From: Acrasis kona
Lineage: Eukaryota; Heterolobosea; Eutetramitea; Acrasida; Acrasidae
Reading direction: 5' to 3'
DNA: 64,000 bases
Assembly: GCA_026419775.2 (NCBI GenBank)
Contig: JAOPGA020000739.1
Coordinates: 1-64,000 of the forward strand
This document shows, piece by piece, positions 8,075 to 18,316 of this stretch. Position 1 is the stretch's first letter. Each line of letters opens with the position of its first letter. The notes beneath the pieces were generated by a model. It searched no databases. It was not told the origin of the DNA and was given only the letters and a program-made list of their open reading frames with translations. The position numbers and the translations under genes are program-made.

Positions 8075-9810
8075 AGATACTTTAAAATAGGTCAGCCAGC
8101 AAGGAGAAGTCCTCAATAAAAGTGAGAGTGGCTCTACCAAAAACTTCATTGCCCACTTGGAAAATACACACAAAATATTTGACCCAAAAAAAACATTTCC
8201 AACAAGAGTGACACAATGTCTATAAAGGAGGCATTTGTTCGTCGGATAGTTGTCACAAACCAACCATTTACAATAGTAGAAGAGGAAACCTTCCGAACAT
8301 TTATTAAAAAGGTCAAAACTAATGACTTCAACATTAATTCAGCATCTGTTTCAAAAAATTTGAAAAGTAGTTATTACTGCAAAACAAAGAAGCAATCAAA
8401 CAGCAGCTTAAATCTGCGTCAACAATTGCTGTTTCACTAAATGCTTGGACAAGCCCAAATAAGATTGCATTCCTTGCGATTATTGGACATTATATTACAA
8501 CAAAATGGGAATATAAAGAGCACATCTTGAATTTTGTGAAACTCAATGGCGCTTATACTGGAGAGAATATGGCACATGAAGTGTGTAAATGCCTCACCAA
8601 TTATGACTGCAAGAACAAAATATTGGCTGTTACTTGTGATAATGCAATGAATAACGAGAACATAATTGGTCACATTAAAGAAAAGCTTCCAGAATCTAGG
8701 ATGGACGCTAATTCATTCATTTGATACCTTGGACATGTTCTAAATCTTGTGTACAAAAATATACCCAAGGAGCTGAATACAGGTACAATTGAGGAGGCTG
8801 ATACGCTTGCAAAGAAGGAAACATATGACCCAAGTGATTATGACATCAGTCCCATTCTTAAGATCCGTTCAGTATCTATACATTGTAACCGTAGTCCACA
8901 GAGATTTGATAAGTAGTCAAGAATTTGTCAGATTAATCACACATTTATTAAACACATCCAGTACAATATCAAAATCAGGTGGAACTCTACATATAGGATG
9001 ATTTGCAACGCTCTTGATCTTATTGCTGAATACAATGAATACGTCAGTGTGTGTGATGTTGACGTGTTTGAAATGTCACAGGAGAAATGGTCATTTTTAA
9101 GACAAATCAAACAAGTATTTGAAAAATTTGATGAATTTACATGTATAGTATCTAAAAATGACCCCAGATTACTATGAGCCTACCAATCTATTATACATTG
9201 TGTGATCATCTTTCTGATATCAAAGATAAAGAAAAAGAGTATAAAAATTTTGATCACAGAATCATTTCAGCTGTGAAAGTTGGGTATTAACACTTTGAAA
9301 AGTACTATGATGGAATGGATGCGAATGATACCTATTTTATAGCTGCCTCCCTTGACCCAAGATTAGAGATGAGTTTAATTGAACAAGTCTGTTATGAAGA
9401 TGATGTCAATAATATCAAGTCACACTTGAAAAGCAAATTAAAGAAGATATACCCACAAGAACCTGATCAGGCTTTAAATACAACAGAGCCAAAAGGACTC
9501 CTTGGGATAATGCTTGCTAATAGACAAAAAGCATCATTTAAAACGAGTGATGTTGATCAGTATTTTGACTCAAATTATTTTGACCTTCCAGAGGAATGCA
9601 GCATTCTCCAATGGTGAAGAGACCATCAGACAGAATATCCAGTCATGGCTCGTGTTGCTCGTGATTATTTGGCCATACCATATGCCTCAGTTTCTGTAGA
9701 GCGCTGCTTCAGTAGTGGAAGAGATGTACTTGGTCATAGAAGGTTTTCTCTTCATATAAAAACAATGAAAACCTTGATATCTCTCAGATCATGGATGTGG
9801 GCTGTGTGAT
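8075..9810 (+). pseudogene. hAT-superfamily transposase, decayed
   Basis: Broken frames on the plus strand read through a BED-finger tail (SGSTKNFIAHLENTHK near 8110-8170), the RNase-H-like core (VSLNAWTSPNKIAFLAIIGH near 8425-8490, then AVTCDNAMNN near 8625) and the C-terminal hATC dimerisation region (YASVSVERCFSSGRDVLGHR near 9680-9750). The order matches Ac/ZBED/RICESLEEPER-like transposases. Stops and frame changes interrupt it at several places (for example after 8380, 8721, 8910 and 9614), so it cannot make an active protein. It is a plain DNA transposon relic. A truncated inverted copy of part of it lies at 10145-10373. Confidence 0.9.
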
Positions 9811-10144
9811 TGACCTTGGCAAACTTGCAGAAAAAGTAGGTTTTCACAGCGCTATTTTTAACCGTCCGCTGAAGAAGAAAATACTTTCCACACCTGTACA
9901 ATGAATCACTTGAACAAAGTAACTATTTTTAATATAAATTACCTATAAAAGTCGTAAATTTTCAACACAAACTAAAAAAAATAGAATTTGGACTCCTCAC
10001 TCCATACAAAGTTCTTTCTCCGCCCCTCGTGAAAAAGTACTTTTTACTCGTGAACTCGAACGAAAATATATAATTCTTATTTTGTATAGTCACGTGTTCT
10101 TGTTGTTGCTTGTGTGTCTGTGTCTGAGCTTGAAAAAGAAAACA
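9811..10144. other. Gene-free spacer after the hAT relic
   Basis: AT-rich, with no gene or RNA visible. The 3' terminus of the hAT element probably lies here, but I cannot define it. Confidence 0.35.
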
Positions 10145-10373
10145 ATTGCATTATCACAAGTAACAGCCAATATTTTGTTCTTGCAGTCATAATTGGTGAG
10201 GCATTTACATACTTCATGTGCCATATTCTCTCCACCTCTTTATTATCAGATGCTATCGGATGTAACCGATATCTTTTTGTTATCCTACAAAATCCGATAA
10301 TTTTTGCCGGAGAGAGCCCGTTAACCGATAATTTTCTTATCGGATTACCGGCCACTACCGATAAGACCCCTAG
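10145..10373 (-). mobile_element. Truncated inverted hAT copy with a terminal repeat
   Basis: Bases 10145-10232 are the reverse complement of 8560-8647 in the hAT transposase, with about one mismatch in 88. To the right, read on the minus strand, the copy begins with TAGGGGTCTTATCGG, a typical hAT terminus. Repeated words such as ATCCGATAA, TTATCGG and ATCGGTTA lie between the terminus and the transposase piece. This looks like an internally deleted, non-autonomous derivative in opposite orientation. The high identity to the neighbour implies recent duplication or that both derive from one recent parent. Confidence 0.75.
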
Positions 10374-10452
10374 AATATAATATCAAAGCCAGCGTCAACA
10401 CCAACCTCTTATCACAACCCAACGTTCCAACCAACTCTGTACTCTCTCTAAA

Positions 10453-10794
10453 ATGCAGTATTGGGACAACAACAATCAAATAATCAACACCAAATGCTTG
10501 AGGTGTTGTTTGCAACATGAGGACCAAACCTATGCTCTTTTAGATTGTTGCAGAAACTTACTATACACATATGATGCAATGCGATCAATTAATGAACTGA
10601 TTTGCAGCAACATGCTGCCAGGATCATTTAAATTCTGGGGTCTTCCATTTACACTGTCCCAGAGTGGTTTTGATTTTGATGAACATCCTATGACAGACAA
10701 GCATAAAGCTACTATTTATGCTAGTTTACTTGGTTACATTAGTATGGATGTAGTTAAACGTTTTTCTTATAAGATACCAAGAAATAAAATGTAG
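10453..10794 (+). CDS. Member of an unknown multi-copy gene family
   Basis: The 113-residue frame starts with ATG and is the best-preserved copy of the family also seen at 5102 and 5782. The N-terminal third holds a CLRCC motif near residue 17 and another CC near 32. The conserved core follows: YDAMRSINELI, FKFWGLPFTLSQ, and IYASLLGYISMDVVKRF. It ends abruptly with KIPRNKM. The ATG is only 80 bp from the hAT terminus. No known domain is recognised. The Cys pairs could bind metal, but that is speculation. It could be a host family spread by transposition or a piece of an undescribed element. Confidence 0.42.
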   Translation: MQYWDNNNQIINTKCLRCCLQHEDQTYALLDCCRNLLYTYDAMRSINELICSNMLPGSFKFWGLPFTLSQSGFDFDEHPMTDKHKATIYASLLGYISMDVVKRFSYKIPRNKM

Positions 10795-12049
10795 ATTTTA
10801 TTTACTGTCATTATTAATAGTGCCTTTTGAACACTTGGTACTCCTTTTTCAATTGGGTGCTCAGTTGAGTAATTAGAAACTGTGCTTCCTTTTGAACTCT
10901 GGGAGTAAAACTATTTTTTCTTTTACTTTTTTAAAATAAACTAATAGAAATACTGAAATTGACAATAATTCAAAATTTATTCAACAAATATTCACGCTTA
11001 TTTATATTCATTTTTTATTTAGAGTGTTACAAAAATAGCATTATTATCCAATTCATATTTGGGTGAATAAGAATATTCAATAAATATTCAATTTGTTGGG
11101 TAGCTCTAAATACATATTTAATGAATTGTATCAACTTCTTTGTTTGGTTTAGATCAGTGTGACTTGGGATGTCATTTGACTGTATGTGGTTATCGTCGTT
11201 GCCGAGACGCCTCCTGGCATCTACTCGTGTTTGGACACTTTCTTGAGTGGTCTACCAAAACGAGAGACCGCAGTATGGGTGGACTCCTTCGATGAGGGTT
11301 CCACTAGCCTCCTGGTCCTCAAGCCTGAGTTTCCCGGATATCTTCCGGACTTGGCTCTGTTACTGTTGATGCTGTTGTTGCTGTTGTTGCTGTTGATGCT
11401 GTTGATGTTGATGTTGCTGTTGACATTGTTGCTAACTTTGTTGTTGTTGTTGTTGCATATTTCCATGATGTTCCTGTATGCTTCCTGGAACTTGCCGATA
11501 GCTCTGGTCATGGACATGTTTTTTTTGATGTTGTTAAAACGAGTAATTTTTCTTATTCCTCTCTCTTTATTAACGCAGACAGATTCAGCAGACCTATAAA
11601 TACAAGGCCATTTTTTAAATTTACAAAGATTTAAGAAGAGTAAATTTGGAGGCCTATTCAGTAGATTCAAGAATTTTGGAGCAAAATATGGTAAGCAATT
11701 TATTAAGAATGCTGGAGGAGTAGCTGCTGGGCTTTACATAGCTGCACATATGGTGTTGGTATGAGACTAGGTGTGGATCAATGTCACTGTAGGTGTGGAA
11801 ATTGATGTATTGTGTGATTAGTAAGGTCTAGTAATATTGAGTTATCAATGTATTTTAGTATTCTATTGTGCTCCTGCGGAGCTCATTAATGGATTCCCGT
11901 TTTACTTAAATAGGAACACTGTGGATAACATTGTGCTCGTATCTTCTGATGTCAAACATGTTGATGTCTGAGTCGAGGTTGATGTTGGCGTATGAAAGAA
12001 AAGTGTTCAAATCTATTGTAAGATCTGAATTGACCACTCCACCAACAAA
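10795..12049. other. Low-complexity spacer at the edge of the repeat-rich zone
   Basis: A GTTGTTGCT/GTTGATGCT microsatellite occupies about 11362-11456. On the minus strand it lies inside a 149-codon frame (11221-11670) with an Asn/Ser-rich middle and a basic C-terminus. On the plus strand it gives only a poly-leucine artefact. A short plus-strand frame near 11600-11770 encodes a Gly/Phe/Lys-rich peptide that I cannot assign. None of these is secure enough to call a gene. From 11,880 on, the sequence has the character of a normal 5' flank. Confidence 0.35.
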
Positions 12050-12844
12050 ATGTTCTCCGGACATCTCGGATTCGCGTACTTGCTCAAATTATTACCAGTA
12101 ACAAACAACATTAGTCTTGGCACGTTGTTTTTAGCGGCACAATGGCCAGATTTTTTATTGGGGCTAACTTTGATCCTTGGCCATGATTGGGGCTCATATG
12201 ACCCTTCGTTGGCTGGAAAAACATTCCCATTCAAAGTAAGTCTTGACCATTTGTTTACTTTTAGATAATTGTTGTAGACTCACTTGCCAATTTCACATTC
12301 TTTGTTTGGCTGGCTATTGGGTATCGGTTTTTTGGCTGTATTCCAAGCATTTTGGAGGAGGTGTGTGACACTTTCTGAAATTGTCACATTGTCTGTTGGA
12401 GCTTTATCACATTGGCTACTTGATGTATTGGTGCACAGAGGATCCATACCAATTTTCCCAACATCCAACGATCCATCGAACTTTGTTGGTCTATGTAAGT
12501 TGAAATTTGTTTTATCACTAATCATAAAAGCACTTTGGGATCTTCCAAATTCTACCGTGTTTGGATTGGAGATGGCAATTCTTTTCTTGCCACTATTGTT
12601 ATTACTGATTACTGGAAGATTAAAACTCGGAGCAGCAGCATCAGTCTCACTATTGATTTTGATTATAATACACGTTGTCTTCCAATACAACTCCAACTTT
12701 ATCGCTCCCTTCTCGACTGACAACATGTTGTCAAAAGATAACGGACCAGTGTTCTTGGGACTCATGGTTGTATTAGGACTACTTTGCCATTTTTCTGATA
12801 ACAATAGTACTCAAGATGTTACTTCAAAGGTTAAAACAAATTAA
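12050..12844 (+). CDS. DUF457-like multi-pass membrane protein
   Basis: Two exons (12050-12235, 12278-12844) with a 42-nt GT-AG intron join in frame to give 250 residues. The N-terminus MFSGHLGFAYLLKL, the LAAQWPDFLLGL helix, the ISHSLFGWLLG motif and a later GALSHWLLDVLVHRG segment follow the pattern of bacterial DUF457/YdjM-like membrane proteins, sometimes labelled metal-dependent hydrolases, with conserved His and Asp residues next to membrane helices. Six to seven hydrophobic segments are visible. This type is far commoner in bacteria than in eukaryotes, so an old transfer that gained an intron is plausible. The exact biochemical role of the family is not established. It is the first clearly intact gene right of the repeat-rich zone. 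Confidence 0.7.
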
Positions 12845-13171
12845 AGTCACTTTGGAATTTCGATTTAAAATGATAACTTCTTTTAATCTCTTCAAGTAAA
12901 TAATAAGATTAATTATATCATTATTTTCATAACCGACACCATCAAATAAAATTGAACTCTTTTAAATAAACTTAATGTGCCGCTTGCAGGCTCAATTTTG
13001 ATGTCACTGAGAGCAGGAGTTTAAATATCCGGTGCCGATAATAATACCTAGTATATCTAATTGTAAATAAGACATCTCCACCAGTTGCGCTATTTCTCGG
13101 AGTATCTATTTCTACGCTTCTACGATAAAGAAGACCGTAATTTGTCATAAATTGTTATAGAAATCAGAGAC
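12845..13171. other. Intergenic spacer
   Basis: AT-rich between two plus-strand genes. It should hold the promoter of the DJ-1-like gene, but no TATA box or repeat is clear. Confidence 0.4.
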
Positions 13172-13960
13172 ATGAGGAATATCGGTTTAGTACTGTTATT
13201 GGTCGTAGTTGCAGCCTTAGCAGCCAGAACAAAGAAGTTGGCATCACACCACGCAAATGCCGAGCAGAGAATCCTTATGGTTGTTACTAGTCATGAAGAT
13301 TTGGGCACGTCTGGCAAGAAGACAGGTTATTACCTTCCAGAGGCTGCTCACCCTTACCACGAATTCACAAATGCAGGATTGAAAGTTGATTTTGCATCAC
13401 CAAAGGGTGGCAAGTCTCCACTTGACCCCTACAGTGTACATGACTACAGAGACGACAAGATTTCCGTAGATTTTCTCAATAACGAAAGCGCACAAAAGCA
13501 ACTGAACAACACTATCAAAATCTCAGACGTGAGCCCCAACAAATATGCCGCCATCTTCTTCGTAGGCGGACATGGCCCAATGTACGATTTACCTACAGAT
13601 GTTGCCGTTCAACAGCTAACAAGAACATTTTACGAATCCCACAAGATTGTAGCAGCAGTATGTCACGGTCCAGCAGGTCTTTTGAACGTCAGACTTTCAA
13701 ATGGAAAGAATTTGATTGACGGAAAGAGAGTAGCAGGATACACCAATGGAGAGGAAGAAGAGGGCGGAACGACTTCACAAATGCCATTCTCACTAGAAGA
13801 TACCTTGAAGAGAAATGGTGGTTTATATACTAAAGTGGCAAACTGGCAACCACATGTGGTCAGAGACGGAAACTTGTTCACAGGTCAAAACCCTGCTTCT
13901 GCAACTGGTCTTGCAAAGATCATCATTTCAGCTCTTAAGAGTAACAACAAGAAGCATTAA
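13172..13960 (+). CDS. Secreted DJ-1/PfpI-family protein, Hsp31-like
   Basis: Single exon, 262 residues. Residues 1-18 form a signal peptide (hydrophobic core LVLLLVVVAALAA). The DJ-1/PfpI fold follows: RILMVVTSHED, then PYHEFTNAGLKVDFASPKGG, then FVGGHGPMYDL, and the nucleophile elbow AAVCHGPAGLL with the catalytic cysteine near residue 165. The glutamate in YHEF and the elbow pattern put it in the Hsp31/glyoxalase III-like branch, whose members convert methylglyoxal to lactate or act as protein deglycases and chaperones. The C-terminus (GQNPASATGLAKII) is also typical. A secretory or endomembrane location is inferred from the signal peptide. Confidence 0.9.
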   Translation: MRNIGLVLLLVVVAALAARTKKLASHHANAEQRILMVVTSHEDLGTSGKKTGYYLPEAAHPYHEFTNAGLKVDFASPKGGKSPLDPYSVHDYRDDKISVDFLNNESAQKQLNNTIKISDVSPNKYAAIFFVGGHGPMYDLPTDVAVQQLTRTFYESHKIVAAVCHGPAGLLNVRLSNGKNLIDGKRVAGYTNGEEEEGGTTSQMPFSLEDTLKRNGGLYTKVANWQPHVVRDGNLFTGQNPASATGLAKIIISALKSNNKKH

Positions 13961-14152
13961 ATACTGTAATTTCACCAATTGCTTAGTGTTGAATCTTCCA
14001 TCACATTTCTAACTAAACCAGTTTCTCTACATGATAAACACGTTTGTTTTATCTTTATTGCACCCTAAACAATAACTTATCGATAAGAGTATCAAAGTGC
14101 CTTCATACACTCAAATCAACCTTCTATTCATTTTTTAAAACAACATGCTTTT

Positions 14153-16279
14153 TTATTTTTTTGAAGAACCCCAAAAGGAGAACAAATTATGTTTTTGAGT
14201 TGTTTCCACCTTTGTCTTCTTTGAGTTACTATTACCAACCAGCGAAGGACTATCCATTGTCTTTCTCTTCAAGTTAAGTTTCCTAAGCGTAATTTTGGTA
14301 CAAATAATGTCATCATCCTCACTCACACCCACACTTTCATAATCATCTACATTCACTATGTTATTTACAACCTTATGCTGTGGTTGCTCTGTTTTTTGTA
14401 CCAAATCATCCTTTCTGCTCTGTTCGACTTGAGCATCAACATCGTCCCAATCAACATCACCCCAATCATCATCGTCCAAATCAATTACGTTCTGAGAATC
14501 CTCCAACATTGAACAAGTCAATAACACTTGGTCATCATCCACTTTTATCACCTTCGCATCATCACTTGGCGAAGGTACGGTTATTTTTTGTTTGCGTATT
14601 GTAAGCGTTGGTTTCTTGAAAGTAGTTTCATTTTTGACCGATGACGGTTGTTGTTGATCTTTGACTGGTGGTGATGGCGATGCTGCGTCATCTCCAAACA
14701 TTGACTTCTTTACAAATTTGATACCACTCTTGGCCATATCAAATAGAGTTCTAACCGAACTATCGACCTTCACTGGCGTGGAGCTACTTTTGGATTTTTT
14801 GGGCATGGGTGCACCGGGTAGCGATAATAATTCATTTGGAATCGTCAACTTGACGTTACAACCCATTTTATTTGGAAAACGTCTTCCCTCGGTCAAATGA
14901 TACATGATGGTCTGACATGTTTAAAAATAGAATTGTAAAGTAAAACTCACCTTTAAATGTCCTTGATTTCTATACACGGTGGGCACGATGCGCTCGGTAT
15001 CTAGCATATCACAACACTGTTGTAATTCGGTAAAACTAGAGTGCTCGCTGTAGGGCACATTCACGAGCGTTATTTTACTCTTTCTTGTGTATTGGACGGG
15101 CACTTGTTTGTACTCGACGTTGTTTTCGTCCTTGACGGAAGGGCAATTGGAGGAAGCACCTAGCAAGTCCTTGAAGCACCATGCGGAGGGTTTGAACGCA
15201 CAAACTTCGTCGTAGCTCAATGCAGATTGATTTTCGAATAATTTTTTCCAACCCAAATGACACATGGGCACAACGTGTACATCCGACCGACTCACTTCTG
15301 TGGTGAATATATGCTGGTCGCTTAAATCCAAACAACGAATGGACCTCATCTTATCATAAGTCACGAAAATGTTACAGTTGCATTCTTTTGCAATTCTACT
15401 CGCTACTTTTTCTTTTCCAATGTGATAGGTGCCAATCAAGAATAAGACCTTTCCTGACTTTTCCTTTTTTGCCTTGACAATGTTGGAAACTAGTTGTATC
15501 GCTTCTTCTTGTTCTGGAAATGTGTATTGAGGGTCGCAGTATGTGGTGTCTAGGTAAAGCGCGTCTAATTTCCTCCTGTTGCTGGGGGGTTTGTAACTAG
15601 GATCTGTTTTTAATAAATGTTCGTGATGGGAATTGCTGAAGAATGGTTTGAGCGCATCGTAAGTGGAGAATAATTTCTTGTTGAAACGAAAATCCCCCGT
15701 GTGTAGAATGGTCTATTTTTGTTGGGGCACTTGTAAAAAGAATACTTACTCTTCCAGAGGGTAGCTCGAAAAGAATTACGGCACTTCCAGGACAGTGATT
15801 TGCCTCCATTAAAGTAACAAATGTTCCTTTGATGTTGTACCTAACGTAGACTAGTCGAATTAATGCAAAATACGAAGAATGCTTACAGTCGAGTGGTTTG
15901 AGATATTTTTCATCTACACCTAATTTCAGTTTCACAAGCTTACAAGTGACGGAAGACGCGTCTATTGATTGTTAAAAACTAATGGATCTTCACTTACAAA
16001 TTATACCATAGTTGAACTTCTTTTGTATTCCAACGTAATGATCAGAGTGAAAGTGTCTATTAATGTCATTTCATTATAATTAAAATGATATCGTACGTAA
16101 GAAACCAATCTTTATAATCATCCTTGTTCTTTAGTGTGAATCCATCCACAACAAAATCTGTACAATGTTAAATTCATATCATATGACTCCTCGACAAACC
16201 ATTCTCAGGAATGACCTAATTTTGTTAACGCAACATGTAGGCATATACATACCTTAATAGATGGGTCGGCACTCGCCAT
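14153..16279 (-). CDS. SNM1-family metallo-beta-lactamase/beta-CASP DNA repair nuclease
   Basis: Eight exons join in frame to give 619 residues: 16279-16253, 16215-16200, 16157-16097, 16056-15998, 15961-15887, 15850-15750, 15712-14951 and 14911-14153. The introns are 36-42 nt. The HxHxDH zinc motif lies at residues 36-41 (LTHFHSDHYVGI) and is split by an intron just before it. It is followed by KLGVDEKYLKPL, EANHCPGSAVILFE, ILHTGDFRF, YLDTTYCDP, and a beta-CASP segment ending VPYSEHSSFTELQQ. This order identifies SNM1A/Pso2/Apollo-like 5' exonucleases acting in interstrand crosslink repair. The last exon encodes a lysine-, serine- and aspartate-rich tail without a recognised domain. The tiny second exon (16 nt) is supported by frame and by the VIPENDFVVDGF reading. 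Confidence 0.92.
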
Positions 16280-16552
16280 ATTTGAAGTTTTGAATTCTGG
16301 TTAACTCTGGAACTATATCTTACAAAATTGAATTGAGCCCAATCAATCCTTTCTGAACCATAAAGCAAGTTGTAGAGGCTGTCATTATTTTTGTTGATCT
16401 TCCATACATCCTTTTATAGATACTTCTATTGGAAGATTGGCGAGAGGTTGTACTGCTGATTTCTTTCCTGCGCGTTTGTTGCTCGCTAACATCCCACCAA
16501 TCATTTTAGTTTTGAAAGTTCCAATTCCTTGAATTGACGAGAACACTGAGAG

Positions 16553-17671
16553 ATGGACAACGTATCAAGATTGGACCAGAAGGCAAGAAACTCACTGCCT
16601 CTTTTCAACAAGAGCGCCAGCGTGAAAGACCATTTCAACACTGGTTCAAACTACCTACGCGAGGCCGCAGGTTACAAAAGAGCAGAAGACTATGAGAATG
16701 CATATCTACTACTGAAGCAATACTCAATGTAACATTTTAATATCTACATATTTTAAACACAGTGGTTAGTTTAATCATGGAACAACTTCCTACGCATCCG
16801 AACATTCGAAACCCCGAAGTGCAGGATGAATACTATTTCAACAAAGAGGTAAAATTCACCTAAAAATTAAACTTACCATTATAATAAGAAATGCCAAGGT
16901 CCCATACTAGCAGAATTAGAAAATTTAAAGAAGCAACTATCGAACAGTTTACCTTCTAGGCCACCCCCACCATTTGCTAGCAAAACCCCCCTACCACCTC
17001 CACCAAAAATTGCACCAACACCACAACCAACAACCCCAACATCTGGTGGAATGCTGTCTTCGTTTTCTAACTTCTTTGGTGGTAGCAAGGCTCCAAGTTC
17101 ACCTAATACTTTACCACCCACACCAAAGGGGACGTTACCTCCACCTCCTAAATATTTAACCAACCCACCACCACCGTCAAATAATACTGATAAGTATGCA
17201 TATGACAACATTGATAAATTAGCGAACAACAAACAAGTTCAGGAGAAAGTAGGAGGAGGGGTATCTAATCTCGCCAGAAATGAGAGAGTACAAGAAGCCG
17301 TAGGGTCTCAAGTCAGTGATATGGCAAAGAATGAACAATACCAAAAATCACTCGGCAATAGCATTGCAAACAATACAGATAATAAAATACTTCAAAGTAT
17401 AGCCAAAAACGAAACAATGCAAAGGCACATGGGAAATGTTGTCAGCAAGACGGCAGGAAACAAAGAGGTACAACAAAAAATTGGAGCGAAGATTGCCACC
17501 ACTGCCCAAGACAAAGAAACACAACAAAAAGTTGCCAACGGACTATCAACGTTAGGTAAGGGTTTATGGAGTGGAGGAAAGAAGGTAGGAGGAATGGCCG
17601 TGGTTGGTGCAAAGGGAGCTTACCAGAACTATCAAAATGAACAACAGAACAATGAGCAAGAAAAAAAATAA
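16553..17671 (+). CDS. USP8/STAMBP-like dimerisation domain protein with C-terminal repeats
   Basis: Three exons (16553-16728, 16770-16848, 16889-17671) join in frame to give 345 residues. Introns are 41 and 40 nt. The N-terminal helical part (VKDHFNTGSNYLREAAGYKR, then AEDYENAYLLLKQYS) resembles the USP8 dimerisation/AMSH N-terminal domain of endosomal deubiquitinases and ESCRT partners. No JAMM or USP catalytic domain follows. A proline-rich linker (about residues 110-170) leads to about six imperfect repeats of 20-22 residues built on N-x2-VQ-x2-VG-x2-VS-x2-A, then a Gly/Lys-rich tail. The repeats look amphipathic helical. An endosomal adaptor role is inferred from the first domain and the proline-rich linker. 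The second intron acceptor was chosen because earlier AGs lead to stops. Confidence 0.7.
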
Positions 17672-17712
17672 AGAAAAATTTCAGTCGTGGACGTCTTTTG
17701 TTAGATAAAAAA

Positions 17713-17794
17713 TACCTCCACTGGGGATCGAACCCAGGATCTCCGGCTCCGTAGGCCGACGCCTTATAATGTAACTCCATTGGGCCATAGAGGC
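17713..17794 (-). tRNA. tRNA-Arg (ACG) with a 9-nt D-loop insertion
   Basis: On the minus strand the acceptor is GCCTCTA paired with TGGAGGT (two G-U pairs), discriminator A, then a TTTTTT terminator. The anticodon stem is TCGGC/GCCGG with loop CTACGGA, so the anticodon is ACG. The T-stem is CTGGG/CCCAG with loop TTCGATC. The D-arm should read GCCCAATGGATAAGGC, but nine extra bases (GTTACATTA) lie after AATGGA. The gene is 82 nt long. The insertion resembles that in the tRNA-Ala gene at 5323 (both contain TTAC followed by A/T-only sequence ending before AG). All other parts are canonical, so it should be functional if the insertion is removed or tolerated. Confidence 0.9.
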
Positions 17795-18109
17795 TATATA
17801 AAATTTTTTAGATGCATCGTCTGGTACTATATTATTACATATAAGTACTGAAGTGTCTTCTAAGATTGAAATCAATTATGAAATTTAGTCATGCATTGTT
17901 CATACATAATTCAAAAAACTTTCTCCAAACATAAATGATTCATTTGGTTAATATATATTAATAAATAACGAATTGTAACCAACATCATTTTTAGTAACAG
18001 ATGCTGATCAGTTCAATCAAAATATACTCTTTTTTTAGATCCTTTGACTATAAAAATAAGATCGACTCATGAGTAAAAACATAAAACAAAAACATAAAAC
18101 AACACAACA
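17795..18109. promoter_or_regulatory. Upstream region of the 68-aa gene with a TATA box
   Basis: TATAAAAATA at 18049-18058 stands 51 bp before the ATG at 18110, a usual TATA-to-start distance. The rest of the spacer is AT-rich and holds no other feature. Confidence 0.5.
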
Positions 18110-18316
18110 ATGAGCAGATACGATAACGACATGCACAAGCAAATGACAGCAAATGGTGCTTACAGAAGTGATAAGTACGGATTCAATAACGTATCCAACA
18201 AGGAGTTCGTAAATCATAGCAAACAAGAAATGGTTGAGCAGCACAGAGAACAAAGTACCGAGGGTGCAACAAAGACAATGAAACTTGAAGATTATGTCGA
18301 ACAAACAAAAGAATAA
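18110..18316 (+). CDS. Small hydrophilic protein of unknown function
   Basis: Single exon, 68 residues, starting MSRYDNDMHKQMTANG. It is rich in Lys, Glu, Asn and Gln, has no hydrophobic core, no signal peptide and no cysteine, and is likely disordered or helical in part. The codon composition is balanced and less AT-rich than the flanks, and a TATA box precedes it, which together argue for a real, well-expressed gene. I recognise no family. Confidence 0.6.
   Translation: MSRYDNDMHKQMTANGAYRSDKYGFNNVSNKEFVNHSKQEMVEQHREQSTEGATKTMKLEDYVEQTKE

Noticed and set aside
10114-10380. 88-codon plus-strand frame near the hAT relic
   Set aside because: It is the reverse complement of transposase sequence plus the terminal repeat, not a gene.
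11186-11599. Plus-strand frame of 137 codons rich in leucine
   Set aside because: It is the antisense reading of a GTTGTT/GTTGAT microsatellite; the leucine run is a repeat artefact.
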